The notes: generated by a model not told the origin, from the sequence alone. A stretch of 64,000 nt of DNA from an uncultured Pseudomonadota bacterium (GCA_902771535.1 CACXWU010000002.1:1-64000), one strand, 5' to 3'. Positions 47,241 through 57,326 are shown, counted from the stretch's first letter. Made by a program: numbers and translations.

Positions 47241-48629
47241 TTACCTTCCTTTCGAGATTACCGCAAAATTGTACTTCCTCGGAAGCAAAACGAACGAAAA
47301 AACAAGTGCCAAAGCACAGCACGCAAGACTGTATATGAAGGTGTATTCACAACCAAAACCTTCAGCTTCCCAAATAAAAGACCCTATTCGTGAGGATATC
47401 CAGTATCCTATACCGAAAATCACTGAATAAATTCCGATGGCTGTTGCTCTCAAATGAAATACCACTTGTTCACAGATAATCGCGATGAACAATCCCTCTA
47501 TTGCCGACATTTGTCCGCCCCACAAGAAAGCGCCAAGATAAACACAGCAAGCCTGCGAATTTACTACAAATCCGTTACCGAAAAATTTTGATAAATCGAG
47601 AGAAAAATCAATAACATTACAAATATATCCGGCCATCAAAAACAGAAGATTCGACACAATCATCATTGCCATGCAAAATCTGATAAACCTTCCTTTTCCG
47701 AACTTGTCAGCCAAAAAACCTATAGTAAAGGCCAACATAATCTGCCCTGCATTCACAATAAGTCCGACCGAACCGGCAACTCTGGTATCCACAAAATTAT
47801 TCATATATATAGGAAACAAATGCTCTGTAAAATGCCCCAACTGAAAGATAAAAGCCAGCATAATCAGCTTCCAAAACGAAAAGTCCAAGAACCTCAAATA
47901 CTTCCTTTTAAAAGGATTTTCCCTTTTCTCAATCTTTTCACCGTTTTTTGCATTTTTCCGATTAGAATCCTTCACAAACAAAAGGCAAATACCAGCCAAT
48001 GCCACAGGAACAACCGCAAACATAAACACTTTACGAAAATCGTTGGAATAATATCCCATGAGTGCGATAGCCATGACACCACCTAGAAGTCCTCCGGCCG
48101 TTTTTATGGATTTGGTAAGTCCGTAGACCCTACCTCTTATGCTTCTCGGAGTGATGTCCGCAATTAGCGCATCTCTCGGCGATGCCTGTAACCCATTTCC
48201 CACTCTTTCAGAAAGTTGAACACCAAAAACTCCCGTGAACCCATACACGAAAGGAAGAAATGACCTTGCTACCAAAGTAAAGGCGCATCCTACGCACAAA
48301 ATCAACTTTCTTTCTCTGAAAAAGTCACTTATCGGGCCCGAAAATACGCGAGTAATATAGGCGACACATTCTACCAAACCATCCATATTGGCTATCTGTG
48401 AAACTGTTAATCCTAAATCATTCTTCAAAAACAGACTCAATTGGCTGTAAACCATCGTGGTGGACATTCCCAGGAACAACCCGAAAAACGAAATCGCCCA
48501 AATACCTCCCGGAATACTGGAAATAATAGAAAAAAAGCCATCCTTTCGATGGCTCATTTCCCGTTCCGAACACCCCTCCTGCGGCTCCTCATCCCTTACA
48601 GCCTCTGAAGTTTTCACCATACTATTCAC
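47241..48629 (-). CDS. MFS transporter
   Basis: This 462-residue protein has about twelve membrane helices and the MFS loop pattern SGPISDFFRERK between helices 2 and 3, plus GFLADKFGKGR in the second half. The N-terminal 30 residues are charged and cytoplasmic. The segment NGLQASPRDALIADI resembles the family's motif B/C area in drug- or sugar-phosphate-like transporters, but substrate cannot be told. GTG 48629 follows a GGGGG site. It sits between rlpA and lpxK. Confidence 0.87.
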   Translation of the reverse strand: MNSMVKTSEAVRDEEPQEGCSEREMSHRKDGFFSIISSIPGGIWAISFFGLFLGMSTTMVYSQLSLFLKNDLGLTVSQIANMDGLVECVAYITRVFSGPISDFFRERKLILCVGCAFTLVARSFLPFVYGFTGVFGVQLSERVGNGLQASPRDALIADITPRSIRGRVYGLTKSIKTAGGLLGGVMAIALMGYYSNDFRKVFMFAVVPVALAGICLLFVKDSNRKNAKNGEKIEKRENPFKRKYLRFLDFSFWKLIMLAFIFQLGHFTEHLFPIYMNNFVDTRVAGSVGLIVNAGQIMLAFTIGFLADKFGKGRFIRFCMAMMIVSNLLFLMAGYICNVIDFSLDLSKFFGNGFVVNSQACCVYLGAFLWGGQMSAIEGLFIAIICEQVVFHLRATAIGIYSVIFGIGYWISSRIGSFIWEAEGFGCEYTFIYSLACCALALVFSFVLLPRKYNFAVISKGR

Positions 48630-48710
48630 TTATACCCCCGAAACTTGATCACAGCTAATTTTCGACAAATCTATCATTTCCGATAAAAAAAATCCAGAAG
48701 CAACCCGATT

Positions 48711-49229
48711 TTATTTTCGCCTCCTGCTTGGGTAAGGTTTCCTTTTATATTTCACCGCAGCTAACTGGCTTTCCTTCGGCAAACAAGTCACTCTGACCTT
48801 CACGTGCCCCCTTTTTTTGAATCCTAAAATCTCTGCGGCCCTTTGCGAAACATCAATAATTCTCTTATCTGTATGAGCAAAAGGACCTCTGTCGTTAACT
48901 AACAACTTCACCTTTCTGCCGTTACTCAAATTTTCAACTATCACAACGGAAGGAAGCGGCAAAGTTCTGTGGGCTGCAGTTAATTTGTTTTTATCAAAGG
49001 TTCTCCCGGTCGAAGTCGGCTTTCCGTGAAAACCGGGACCGTACCAACTGGCATACCCGACCGCACTGTATTGATAATTCGTCTGCGGATAATACCTGAC
49101 GCCCTTTATTTCATATGGTCTCTCTGACCCAGCATGCCAATACTTAGGTCTGTGTTCACTGGAACAGGCGGACAATAACAATAAACCAAACGCTGTAAAT
49201 ATACCGAATTTTCTGCTAAAATCCCTCAT
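48711..49229 (-). CDS. rlpA: RlpA-type septal lipoprotein
   Basis: This 172-residue lipoprotein (lipobox LLSAC) has the double-psi beta-barrel core: GYASWYGPGFHGKPTSTGRTFD, LTAAHRTLPLPS, VNDRGPFAHTDKRIIDVSQRAA. RlpA is a lytic transglycosylase of denuded septal glycan in Pseudomonas. The C-terminal SPOR domain found in many RlpAs is missing; a short basic tail replaces it. The start codon lies only 23 bp from the divergent Smr gene start. Confidence 0.93.
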   Translation of the reverse strand: MRDFSRKFGIFTAFGLLLLSACSSEHRPKYWHAGSERPYEIKGVRYYPQTNYQYSAVGYASWYGPGFHGKPTSTGRTFDKNKLTAAHRTLPLPSVVIVENLSNGRKVKLLVNDRGPFAHTDKRIIDVSQRAAEILGFKKRGHVKVRVTCLPKESQLAAVKYKRKPYPSRRRK

Positions 49230-49252
49230 GCAAATTACCTTATGGAGTTATA

Positions 49253-49699
49253 ATGAAAAACTATCTCAAAGATGTAAAGCCCCTAACTGTCGCCCATACT
49301 ATCATAATTCAAAAAAAAATCAATACTAATAAAAAGTTAATTACAGAAAAATCCGAGCAAATTTTAATTTCGAAAGAAAGTACGCTAGCATCGATGAGTC
49401 GCAAGCAAAAGAGAAAATTCGAATATGAAAAAACCATAGACTTGCACGGATATACGAGGGAAGAAGCTTTTATGGCTCTCGTAAGATTTTTCAATTCCTG
49501 TCAGAGAGAAGGAATTAGAAAAGTATTGGTAATTACCGGAGGGAACAATATGAGAGAAACCACCTTAAGAAAACACTTTCAAATATGGGTTCGGGAAAAA
49601 TTTGGAAATTACGTAACTTCTTGTTCTTCCGCCAATATTAGACACGGCGGTCAGGGGGCTTTTTATTTAACTCTCAAAAAAGACCGTTCTTGCTTCTAA
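49253..49699 (+). CDS. Smr-domain protein
   Basis: This 148-residue protein has an unstructured basic N-terminus (with MSRKQKRKFEYEKT) and a C-terminal Smr domain: TIDLHGYTREEA, VLVITGGNN, and the HGGQGAFYLTL signature. Smr domains nick DNA or cleave RNA. The arrangement matches the small stand-alone DUF/Smr proteins of alphaproteobacteria rather than MutS2. Starts from GGAG plus ATG. It is divergent from rlpA. Confidence 0.9.
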   Translation: MKNYLKDVKPLTVAHTIIIQKKINTNKKLITEKSEQILISKESTLASMSRKQKRKFEYEKTIDLHGYTREEAFMALVRFFNSCQREGIRKVLVITGGNNMRETTLRKHFQIWVREKFGNYVTSCSSANIRHGGQGAFYLTLKKDRSCF

Positions 49700-49825
49700 T
49701 TTTTTTTTAAATATATCACAAAAAAACGGAATATATGGTAATTTCGAAAATTTCGATTTTACAGTCGATACATTTTTGATATACTGTGGTATCTAAATTG
49801 GAAGTTTATGAATGGAGATTAACAT

Positions 49826-50836
49826 ATGAAACTAAAATTAGCCTGCGCCTCCGCAGTACTCACATTTTTGTGTTACGATCTAGCCTGGGGTGGTGCTTTG
49901 AAGAATTCGTTCACGAAGAATAAGACTGAAGTTGAAAGCCAAAACAAAGAAACTGAAAAAAGTGAGGAAACAGCTCAGACAAATGAAGCGTCCTCGAAAC
50001 CAGCTGAGCAGGTTGCTGAGCAGGCTCAGACAAAAGAGGTTGCTAAGAAAAAGGAGATTAAAGGAAATCCTGTTATTTTCAGGATCGGAAATAAAGAGAT
50101 TCGCCGTGATGAAATCTTGGCGGACATAAAGACGTTACCTGTTCAATTAGTACAGCAGACGCCTGCAGATAAACTGTTTGATATTATGAAACGTCAGAAA
50201 TTGATGACTTACCTGGTAATCGAGCAAGCTAAAAAGGCAGGTATGGATCGCGAGAAGGAATATATTCAGCAGATCGACAAATTAAAAGAGAGAGTTCTGT
50301 TTGAAACTTACTTAATTAAGGAACTTGAGCCAAAAGCGTCTAATGAAACGACTTTGAAGAGTAAGTATCAGCAGTACTTGGTTGAGTTCAAGTCAGGAAA
50401 AGAGATAAAGATTTCTACTATTGCTTTGAACACGGAAAAAGAGGCCAAAGATGTTATAAATGCTTTAAGCAAGGGTGCTCCGTTTGATAAGCTACAGAAG
50501 GATAAAGGGCTCTCTGCTTTGTCTGAGAACAGTGATCGATACGTATCTGTATCCAGAATGCCTGAGGACCTCAAGAGTAAGTTCAAGGAAGTGGCGAAAA
50601 ATGCGGTCACGAAAGAGCCTATAAAGATTGCTGATGCTTATCATGTGTTGAAGATCACGGACATGAGAGATTCTAAACCTGGAACTTTTGAAGAGATAAA
50701 GCCAATATTGTCTCAATTGATTTTGAGAGATGAAATGGAGAAGTTGATAAAGAAACTGGAAAATCAATACAAAGTCCAGAAGTTCAATGAGGATGGAACC
50801 CCTGAGGTTGCTCCTTCGACAACGACTTCAGCATAA
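49826..50836 (+). CDS. periplasmic parvulin-type peptidyl-prolyl isomerase
   Basis: This 336-residue exported protein has a signal peptide (about 1-22), a low-complexity Glu/Gln/Lys linker (25-78), an N-terminal chaperone-like helical part (80-185) and a PpiC/rotamase domain (about 192-285, KEIKISTIALNTEKEAKDVI to YHVLKITDMRD). It should help fold envelope proteins, as SurA/PrsA-type enzymes do, complementing BamD. The C-terminal tail is polar. A strong terminator follows. Confidence 0.88.
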   Translation: MKLKLACASAVLTFLCYDLAWGGALKNSFTKNKTEVESQNKETEKSEETAQTNEASSKPAEQVAEQAQTKEVAKKKEIKGNPVIFRIGNKEIRRDEILADIKTLPVQLVQQTPADKLFDIMKRQKLMTYLVIEQAKKAGMDREKEYIQQIDKLKERVLFETYLIKELEPKASNETTLKSKYQQYLVEFKSGKEIKISTIALNTEKEAKDVINALSKGAPFDKLQKDKGLSALSENSDRYVSVSRMPEDLKSKFKEVAKNAVTKEPIKIADAYHVLKITDMRDSKPGTFEEIKPILSQLILRDEMEKLIKKLENQYKVQKFNEDGTPEVAPSTTTSA

Positions 50837-50861
50837 AAGCTATAGTGTCTGATTAATGTAT

Positions 50862-50894
50862 ACTCCCCAAATTTAGTTTTGGGGAGTTTTTTTT
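50862..50894 (+). terminator. intrinsic terminator of the parvulin gene
   Basis: ACTCCCCAAA and TTTGGGGAGT arms with a TTAG-type loop, followed by T8. It sits just upstream of rsmD, so rsmD must have another promoter or rely on readthrough. Confidence 0.9.
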
Positions 50895-50906
50895 AGAGTT
50901 CAGTTT

Positions 50907-51482
50907 ATGTCTACGAGAATTTTATCCGGCCAATTGAAAGGTTCTGTTTTAGTCGTCCCGGATTCTGCCCGTCCTACTCTACTTCGATTCAGACAGTCAT
51001 TATTTGATATGATGGTAAGTATGGTTCCAAATTCCAAAGTTTTTTTTAAGGATAAAGTAATTTTGGATTGCTTCGCAGGATCAGGTGCTTTGGGAATTGA
51101 ATCATTGTCGAGAGGGGCTTCCTTTGCGTATTTCGTAGATATATCTCAGGAGGCAATCGATGCAATCTATAAGAATATACAAAAATTATCTCTGAAAGAT
51201 CGCTGCAAAATAATAAAAATCGATATTTTGAAAATTAGAAAATTCCAAGAACGCACCGCCTGCGACATAGCATTCATTGATCCTCCATATGGAAAGGTTT
51301 CGATAAAAAAAACATTGCAACATCTGTTCAAAACAGGATGGATCAACGAAAACTCTTTGATCGTAACAGAAGAAGACTTATCAAAAACAGAAGATTTGTC
51401 CGATATCACTGAAATTATCATCGAAAGAAATTTAGGGAAATCTCTTTTCAAAATAATAAGGTTGAAAGTCGGTTTATCATAA
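50907..51482 (+). CDS. rsmD: 16S rRNA (guanine966-N2)-methyltransferase
   Basis: This 191-residue protein has the RsmD opening RILSGQLKGS, then ARPT, the SAM-binding DCFAGSGALGIE (54-65) and catalytic IDPPYGK (124-130). It methylates G966 of 16S rRNA. The start has only a weak ribosome-binding site (AGAGTT). It is convergent with the histidine kinase gene; stops are 11 bp apart. Confidence 0.95.
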   Translation: MSTRILSGQLKGSVLVVPDSARPTLLRFRQSLFDMMVSMVPNSKVFFKDKVILDCFAGSGALGIESLSRGASFAYFVDISQEAIDAIYKNIQKLSLKDRCKIIKIDILKIRKFQERTACDIAFIDPPYGKVSIKKTLQHLFKTGWINENSLIVTEEDLSKTEDLSDITEIIIERNLGKSLFKIIRLKVGLS

Positions 51483-51493
51483 ACCTATGTAAA

Positions 51494-52753
51494 TCACCAA
51501 GATTTATCAAATCGAATAATGAATTCCGCATACTTTCTGTATACAGATTGACAGTAAATATTAGCGTCCATTGAACGAAGCGTACTCTTGCAAAAGTACA
51601 GTCCAACACCTGTCCCTTCATTTTTCAAAGTAAAAAATGGTTTAAAAATATCGTCAATATCTTCCGGTTTTATACCTGAAGCAGTATCCTTCACAGAAAT
51701 AAACGCCCGCTTTTTGATTTTGTCTACGGTTATATAAATTTGTCCTTTTCTCTCCGCCTTAATCTGGTATAGTGCATTTTGTATCAAATTAAAGATCACA
51801 TGAATAAATAAATCACGACTGGCGAAAAAGTGAAAATCCTTCACTATCTTAACATGTACTAAACTGCGATCTTCCTGAAAAAATGGATATTCATCAATAG
51901 CTTTTCTTATACAATCTTCAGCACTTAACTCCTCATGATCCAAATACTTATTTCCGTTGAAAGCAAGTTTTGTCAATGTCGTATCTATTGTATTGAAAAC
52001 ACAATTAACTTCCCTAAGAGCCTTATCCCTTTTTGCAAGCTGCTTTAACCTTTTTTCTTCCGGTATATCATTTAGATCTAATCCGTGCAAAATCATAGAA
52101 ATGGTCGACAACGGAGTCCTTATTTCATGAGCCATGGAAGCCGCCAACATTCTCATGGCTTTCAGACGTATGTTATATTTTTTGCTAAGATCTCGAGCAA
52201 ATATGATCAGAATACCCAAAACAAATACCATCATGTAAAAATACGGATACACAAGGTAATTAGGCAGCTCAACATTTGAGATATGCCCGAGCAAATAAGA
52301 TACCAATACCCCTAATATGACACCGACAGAATACACCGCTATGAAACTTGCGAAATCCAACAAAATGACCCCGAAAAGAACCGCGATATTTATGTTTACA
52401 ATCCAATAAAGGGTCACTCCCTCAAACAGTAACATGAACGTCACCAAAAACGGCAGACAAAACATCACTGTAAAATGCCAAAATAAAGGTCGATATTTTT
52501 TTAGCGAATCATCCCAAGAATCTGAAACTGATAAAATAAAACTCAACACGATGGCAACTATTCTCACCGTGTAAACAGAAATGTCATTTGCATGCCACTC
52601 TGACCACATGTACATCGGAATAAGATAGTTAACGGCAGAGAAAACTCCGAAAGCAACATACCTCGCTCCGTATTCCTCTACCCTTTTCTCAGAAATAGTG
52701 GCCAACTTATCCAGCCAATGCTTGACCCATCTTATCATCATCACCGACAACAA
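51494..52753 (-). CDS. membrane sensor histidine kinase
   Basis: This protein of about 415-419 residues has an N-terminal domain of six or seven membrane helices (about 30-200) with short loops and no large sensor domain. The kinase core has the H-box MAHEIRTPLSTISMI, N-box NLIQNALYQI, G1 KDTASGI, F-box FKPFFT and G2 GTGVGLYF, all intact. The layout, a multi-helix sensor directly joined to HisKA, resembles CqsS-type kinases. It lacks a receiver domain. The start is ambiguous (TTG 52753, ATG 52741). It begins 4 bp after the SSS1 stop, so co-transcription with that symporter is certain, and SSS1-kinase coupling is attractive. Confidence 0.9.
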   Translation of the reverse strand: MLSVMMIRWVKHWLDKLATISEKRVEEYGARYVAFGVFSAVNYLIPMYMWSEWHANDISVYTVRIVAIVLSFILSVSDSWDDSLKKYRPLFWHFTVMFCLPFLVTFMLLFEGVTLYWIVNINIAVLFGVILLDFASFIAVYSVGVILGVLVSYLLGHISNVELPNYLVYPYFYMMVFVLGILIIFARDLSKKYNIRLKAMRMLAASMAHEIRTPLSTISMILHGLDLNDIPEEKRLKQLAKRDKALREVNCVFNTIDTTLTKLAFNGNKYLDHEELSAEDCIRKAIDEYPFFQEDRSLVHVKIVKDFHFFASRDLFIHVIFNLIQNALYQIKAERKGQIYITVDKIKKRAFISVKDTASGIKPEDIDDIFKPFFTLKNEGTGVGLYFCKSTLRSMDANIYCQSVYRKYAEFIIRFDKSW

Positions 52754-52757
52754 CTGC

Positions 52758-54167
52758 TCAAGCTCTGCTGACAGCTAAATCGGAGTCGTAAGGATGACTC
52801 AATGTCCTTAGATATTTCCCCAGCACAAACATAATGATAAATGTCACAAACGCTCCTACAATTTGACTAATAACGACATAATCCTCAGGGACAGAATACC
52901 TGAAAATAACAATGGAAACAAACCCCACCATTACACTGACCAAATAAGTCTTTATATCTGTTCTCAAACCAAATAAATACAAAAACATCGGAGCGACAAC
53001 GGTAGGGGTCCAGAAATTCGAAAAATATAACCAGAAATCGATCATACTATAAAACATGGTCGCGATATAAATGGATATCAATCCGAATAACACCGTAACT
53101 GTTCTACTTAACAACAGTTCCGATTGATCATTTATTTTAGATGGCCACAACACAGCGAAAACATCTCTAACTGTAGCAATAGCGGAAACATTCAAAAATG
53201 AATCAGCAGTGGACATAATAACAGCTAACACTCCCGAAATCGCAATTCCCTTTACAACCGTCGGAAGAGAATAATTCAGAACATTTAAGAAAGCACTGTT
53301 AGGATCTATCCCCGGAAACATCATCACGGCACTCAGAGCAATAATCGTTATTACCGCGTAGAACGGAATATACAAAATTCCAGAAATCACCAAGGATTGC
53401 GTAGCTTGCTTTTCGTCTTTAGCCATCAAGATTCTTTGAAATAAAATTGGATTAAAATACGGAAATGCACAAACGATTACATAGGTCAAAAACAGAGGGA
53501 AAGATCCCTGATACGAAGCCAATTCAATGTGCTGCGTCGGTAAATTGAACAGTAAATACTCCCAACCTCCTACTTTTTCCAAAGCAACATTCGCCATCAA
53601 CGGTATTCCTATAATCAAAATACCAAATTGCAAAACATCAGTGAAAACGACCGACCTTATTCCTCCGAAAGAAGAATAAGCTATAACAACGAGGCTTCCA
53701 ATAATCGTTCCATAGAAATGAGGTATCTCGAAAAACAGATTGCATATATATCCAATAGCACTAACCTGAACAGCCACATAACCAATGGAAAATAAAACGT
53801 TCGCAACACCACTCATCACTTGCCCCGGTTTACCGTACAGATCTCCCATTATCTCACCGATCGAAATCTTTTCGGAAAAATTCCGAAGAACCTTCGGCGC
53901 AACAACATACGCATGAAAAAAAAGACTAATGGTTTGTGCCAACTGGATAATGAAGAAGGCTAACCCGACGCTGTAAATTCTTTCGCTGACACCGATTAGG
54001 TCATCTCCTCCCATCCATGTCGCAAAAATCGTGGATACCAAAACAGATGTAGGAAAGATTTTGGCTGAAACCGAAAAATCTTTCATATTTTTTACATTAC
54101 GCCCTGCGAAAATTCCCACGGCGAGAGTTACAACTAAATACAAAACTACAATAACTAAATCTATCAT
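52758..54167 (-). CDS. sodium:solute symporter, tandem copy 1 (kinase-proximal)
   Basis: This 469-residue SLC5/SSS-family transporter has about 12-13 helices. The family signatures GRNVKNMKDFSVSAK near the start, RSVVFTDVLQFGILIIG mid-protein and STADSFLNVSA are intact. It is very close to copies 2 and 3. ATG 54167 is preferred over GTG 54188 because copy 2 starts at the homologous codon and SD-like GGGAAGAG lies 7 nt upstream. The substrate is unknown. The kinase gene follows 4 bp after its stop; compare CbrA/CrbS, where an SSS domain and a kinase are fused. Confidence 0.93.
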   Translation of the reverse strand: MIDLVIVVLYLVVTLAVGIFAGRNVKNMKDFSVSAKIFPTSVLVSTIFATWMGGDDLIGVSERIYSVGLAFFIIQLAQTISLFFHAYVVAPKVLRNFSEKISIGEIMGDLYGKPGQVMSGVANVLFSIGYVAVQVSAIGYICNLFFEIPHFYGTIIGSLVVIAYSSFGGIRSVVFTDVLQFGILIIGIPLMANVALEKVGGWEYLLFNLPTQHIELASYQGSFPLFLTYVIVCAFPYFNPILFQRILMAKDEKQATQSLVISGILYIPFYAVITIIALSAVMMFPGIDPNSAFLNVLNYSLPTVVKGIAISGVLAVIMSTADSFLNVSAIATVRDVFAVLWPSKINDQSELLLSRTVTVLFGLISIYIATMFYSMIDFWLYFSNFWTPTVVAPMFLYLFGLRTDIKTYLVSVMVGFVSIVIFRYSVPEDYVVISQIVGAFVTFIIMFVLGKYLRTLSHPYDSDLAVSRA

Positions 54168-54195
54168 GAAAAAACTCTTCCCACTCACTAAAAAA

Positions 54196-54224
54196 AGGTT
54201 ACAAAATTACAAATAAAAACTCAA
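54196..54224 (-). promoter_or_regulatory. conserved promoter-like element before symporter copy 1
   Basis: Minus strand TTGAGT, 17-nt spacer, TAACCT. The same two boxes with exactly 17 nt spacing recur before copies 2 and 3, while the spacers drift, which suggests selection. Confidence 0.5.
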
Positions 54225-54332
54225 CTTAAAAAAAACAGAGACCACCTCCTCTCAAATCCCAAGCAGTTAAAACAAATGTAATCTAAAAATATTCAACTAC
54301 AGTACTCTACAGATCGTATCACAAGTAACTGT

Positions 54333-55742
54333 TTAAATTTTACTAATGACCAAACCAGGATCGTAAGGATGATTTAAAGTCTTCAAGTACTTTCCCAATA
54401 CAAGCATAGTAACAAATGTTACAACCGCTCCTACAATCTGACTTATGACAACATAATCCTCGGGAACAGAATATCTGAAAACGATGATAGAAACAAATCC
54501 CACCGCAACACTAACCAAGTAGGTTTCTATATCCGTCTTTAAGTTAAGTAAATACAAAAACATCGGAGCTACAACAATCGGAGTCCAGAAATTTGAGAAA
54601 TACAACCCGAAATCAATCATACTGGAAAATATAGTCGCAACATAAACAGAAGCAATTCCCAGCAACACGGTCACCACCCTACTCAGCATTAACTCGGACT
54701 TATCATCCACCTTGGATGGCCACAGCACCGCAAAAATATCTCTCGTTACGGCAATCGCGGAGACATTTAAAAATGAGTCAGCCGTAGACATGATAACAGC
54801 AAGCACCCCGGAAACCGCAACTCCTTTCACAACAGTCGGAAGAGAGTAATTCAGAACATTAAGAAAAGCACTGTTCGGATCTATACCGGGAAACATCAAA
54901 ACAGCACAAAGGGCTATAACCGTTATTACCGCGTAGAATGGAATATATAAAATCCCGGAAATCATCAAAGACTGAGTAGACTGTTTTTCATCCTTTGCCA
55001 TCAAAATCCTCTGAATCAACATAGGGTTAAAACAAGGAAACGCACAATAGACAAAATATATCGCAAACAACGAAAACGAACCTTGATAAGTAACCAAGTC
55101 TACGTGATGTTCCGGCAGATTAAAGAGAAGATATTCCCAACCGCCGACCTTTTCTAAAGCAACATTCGCCATCAAAGGTATGCCTATAATCAGGATACCG
55201 AACTGCAACACGTCGGTAAAGACCACAGACCTTATTCCTCCGAAGGATGAGTAAGTTATCACGATAAAACTACCGATAATTATCCCGAAAAAATCAGACA
55301 CTCCAAAGAACAGGTGACAGATACAGCCAATCGCTTTAACCTGGACGGCGATGTATGCAATTGAAAACAACACATTCGCAATCCCGCACATAACTTGTCC
55401 TGGTTTTCCATACAACTCCCTCATTATTTCGCCAATTGAAATTTTATTCGCAAATCCCCTAAGTACTTTCGGAGCGATCATGTACGCATGGAGAAAAATA
55501 CTTAAACACTGCCCTAAAGAAATGACAAAAAAAGCCAACCCGACACTGTATATTCTTTCGCTAACACCAATGAGATCATCTCCCCCCATCCACGTAGAAA
55601 AAATCGTAGAAACTAAAACCGTCGTAGGAAAGATTTTCGCCGAAACCGAAAAATCTTTCATATTCTTTACATTACGCCCCGCCAAAATTCCTATCGCAAG
55701 AGTCAGAACTAAATACAAAACTACAATAACTAAATCTATCAT
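54333..55742 (-). CDS. sodium:solute symporter, tandem copy 2
   Basis: This 469-residue SSS transporter is collinear with copies 1 and 3. The differences cluster in loops: KAIGCICHLFFGVSDFFG versus SAIGYICNLFFEIPHFYG, and VTYQGSFSLFAIYFVYCAF versus ASYQGSFPLFLTYVIVCAF, which lie in regions lining the pathway in SSS structures, so substrate preference may differ. Signature RSVVFTDVLQFG and STADSFLN are kept. Its start has no upstream GTG alternative and fixes the homologous start of the others. Confidence 0.94.
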   Translation of the reverse strand: MIDLVIVVLYLVLTLAIGILAGRNVKNMKDFSVSAKIFPTTVLVSTIFSTWMGGDDLIGVSERIYSVGLAFFVISLGQCLSIFLHAYMIAPKVLRGFANKISIGEIMRELYGKPGQVMCGIANVLFSIAYIAVQVKAIGCICHLFFGVSDFFGIIIGSFIVITYSSFGGIRSVVFTDVLQFGILIIGIPLMANVALEKVGGWEYLLFNLPEHHVDLVTYQGSFSLFAIYFVYCAFPCFNPMLIQRILMAKDEKQSTQSLMISGILYIPFYAVITVIALCAVLMFPGIDPNSAFLNVLNYSLPTVVKGVAVSGVLAVIMSTADSFLNVSAIAVTRDIFAVLWPSKVDDKSELMLSRVVTVLLGIASVYVATIFSSMIDFGLYFSNFWTPIVVAPMFLYLLNLKTDIETYLVSVAVGFVSIIVFRYSVPEDYVVISQIVGAVVTFVTMLVLGKYLKTLNHPYDPGLVISKI

Positions 55743-55770
55743 GAAAAAAACTCTTCTCTCTCACTAAAAA

Positions 55771-55799
55771 AGGTTACAAAACTACAAACAAAAACTCAA
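55771..55799 (-). promoter_or_regulatory. conserved promoter-like element before symporter copy 2
   Basis: Minus strand TTGAGT, 17 nt, TAACCT, same as before copies 1 and 3. Confidence 0.5.
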
Positions 55800-55888
55800 T
55801 TTAAAAAACCAGAAAACACCTCCCATCAAATCCCCAGTAATCAAAATATTCAGCTACAACATGCTGCAGATCATACTACAAGTAACGA

Positions 55889-57298
55889 TTAAATCTTACT
55901 AATAACCAAATCAGGATCACAAGTATAACTTAAAGTCTTCAAGTACTTTCCCAATACGAGCATGGTAATAAACGTTACTATCGCCCCGAATACCTGACTG
56001 ATAATAACGTAATCCTCTGGAACGAGATACCTAAAAGCAACTATGGAAACAACTCCCACAATAACACTAATTAAATAAGTTTTTACATCTGTCTTTAAAT
56101 TAAACATATACAGAAACATAGGGGCAACAACCGTAGGTGCCCAAAAATTTGAAAAATATAATCCGAAATCGATCATACTGCGAAACATCGTCACTATATA
56201 AATGGAAATAACACCTAACAATATCGTTACTACTCTACCCAACAACAATTCCAACCTATCATTTATTTTTGACGGCCATAATACAAAAAAAACATCCCTC
56301 GTTGCTGCAATCGCGGAGACATTTAAAAACGAATCTGCTGTGGACATGATCACGGCAAGTAAGCTAACAACAGCAATCCCTTTCACTATCATCGGAAGAG
56401 AACAATTCAACACATTTAAGAATGCACTATTCGGATCAATACCAGGAAACATTAAAACAGCACAAAGTCCAATAATTGTTATTACGGAATAAAACGGAAC
56501 ATACAAGATCCCTGAAATCACCAAGGACTGAGTAGCCTGTTTCTCATCCTTTGCCATCAAAATTCTCTGTATCAGCGCCGGATTAAAAGCTGGAAAGGCA
56601 CAAAATATAAAATAAGCAATAAATAACCCAAATGATCCATGATACGATGTTAATTCAACATGTTGCTCGGGTAAATTGGAAAGCAGGTACTCCCAACCAC
56701 CCACTTTTTCCAAAGCGACATTCGCCATCAACGGTATTCCAATTATTAAAATACCGAACTGCAAGACGTCGGTAAAAACCACCGACCTTATTCCCCCAAA
56801 CGACGAATATGCTATTACGATCAAACTACCAACAATTATTCCATAAAACTGAGGCATTTCAAAAAATAAATTACAAACATACCCAATCGATTTGATTTGT
56901 ACCGCAATATATGAAAGTGAAAACACCATATTTGAAATCCCTGTTATCACTTGCCCAGATTTTCCGTACAACCCCCCCATTATTTCACCTATTGAGATTT
57001 TCTCTGAAAATCCCCTAAGAATCCTCGGAGCGACAACATATGCGTGGAAAAAAAGACTTAGAGACTGACCTATTGCAATAACAAGAAAAACCAATCCGAC
57101 ACTATATACTTTCTCACTTACTCCTATAGTGTCACCTCCTCCCATCCATGTCGCAAAAATCGTGGATACCAAAACAGACGTAGGAAAGATTTTGGCTGAA
57201 ACCGAAAAATCTTTCATATTTTTTACATTACGTCCCGCGAAAATTCCCACGGCGAGAGTAATAACCAGATACAAAACTACAATAACTGAATCTATCAT
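55889..57298 (-). CDS. sodium:solute symporter, tandem copy 3 (ctrA-proximal)
   Basis: This 469-residue SSS transporter is again collinear. It is the most diverged in the first third (MGGGDTIGVSEKVYSVGLVFLVIAIG, where copies 1 and 2 have GGDDLIG and RIYSVGLAFF). The double acidic pair becomes GDT, so a conserved Asp is lost at a loop near the Na+ site region; effect unknown. Other signatures are intact. ATG 57298 is chosen by homology. The gene lies behind the ctrA terminator and has its own conserved promoter. Confidence 0.93.
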   Translation of the reverse strand: MIDSVIVVLYLVITLAVGIFAGRNVKNMKDFSVSAKIFPTSVLVSTIFATWMGGGDTIGVSEKVYSVGLVFLVIAIGQSLSLFFHAYVVAPRILRGFSEKISIGEIMGGLYGKSGQVITGISNMVFSLSYIAVQIKSIGYVCNLFFEMPQFYGIIVGSLIVIAYSSFGGIRSVVFTDVLQFGILIIGIPLMANVALEKVGGWEYLLSNLPEQHVELTSYHGSFGLFIAYFIFCAFPAFNPALIQRILMAKDEKQATQSLVISGILYVPFYSVITIIGLCAVLMFPGIDPNSAFLNVLNCSLPMIVKGIAVVSLLAVIMSTADSFLNVSAIAATRDVFFVLWPSKINDRLELLLGRVVTILLGVISIYIVTMFRSMIDFGLYFSNFWAPTVVAPMFLYMFNLKTDVKTYLISVIVGVVSIVAFRYLVPEDYVIISQVFGAIVTFITMLVLGKYLKTLSYTCDPDLVISKI

Positions 57299-57326
57299 AG
57301 AAAAACTCTTCCCACTCACTAAAGAG

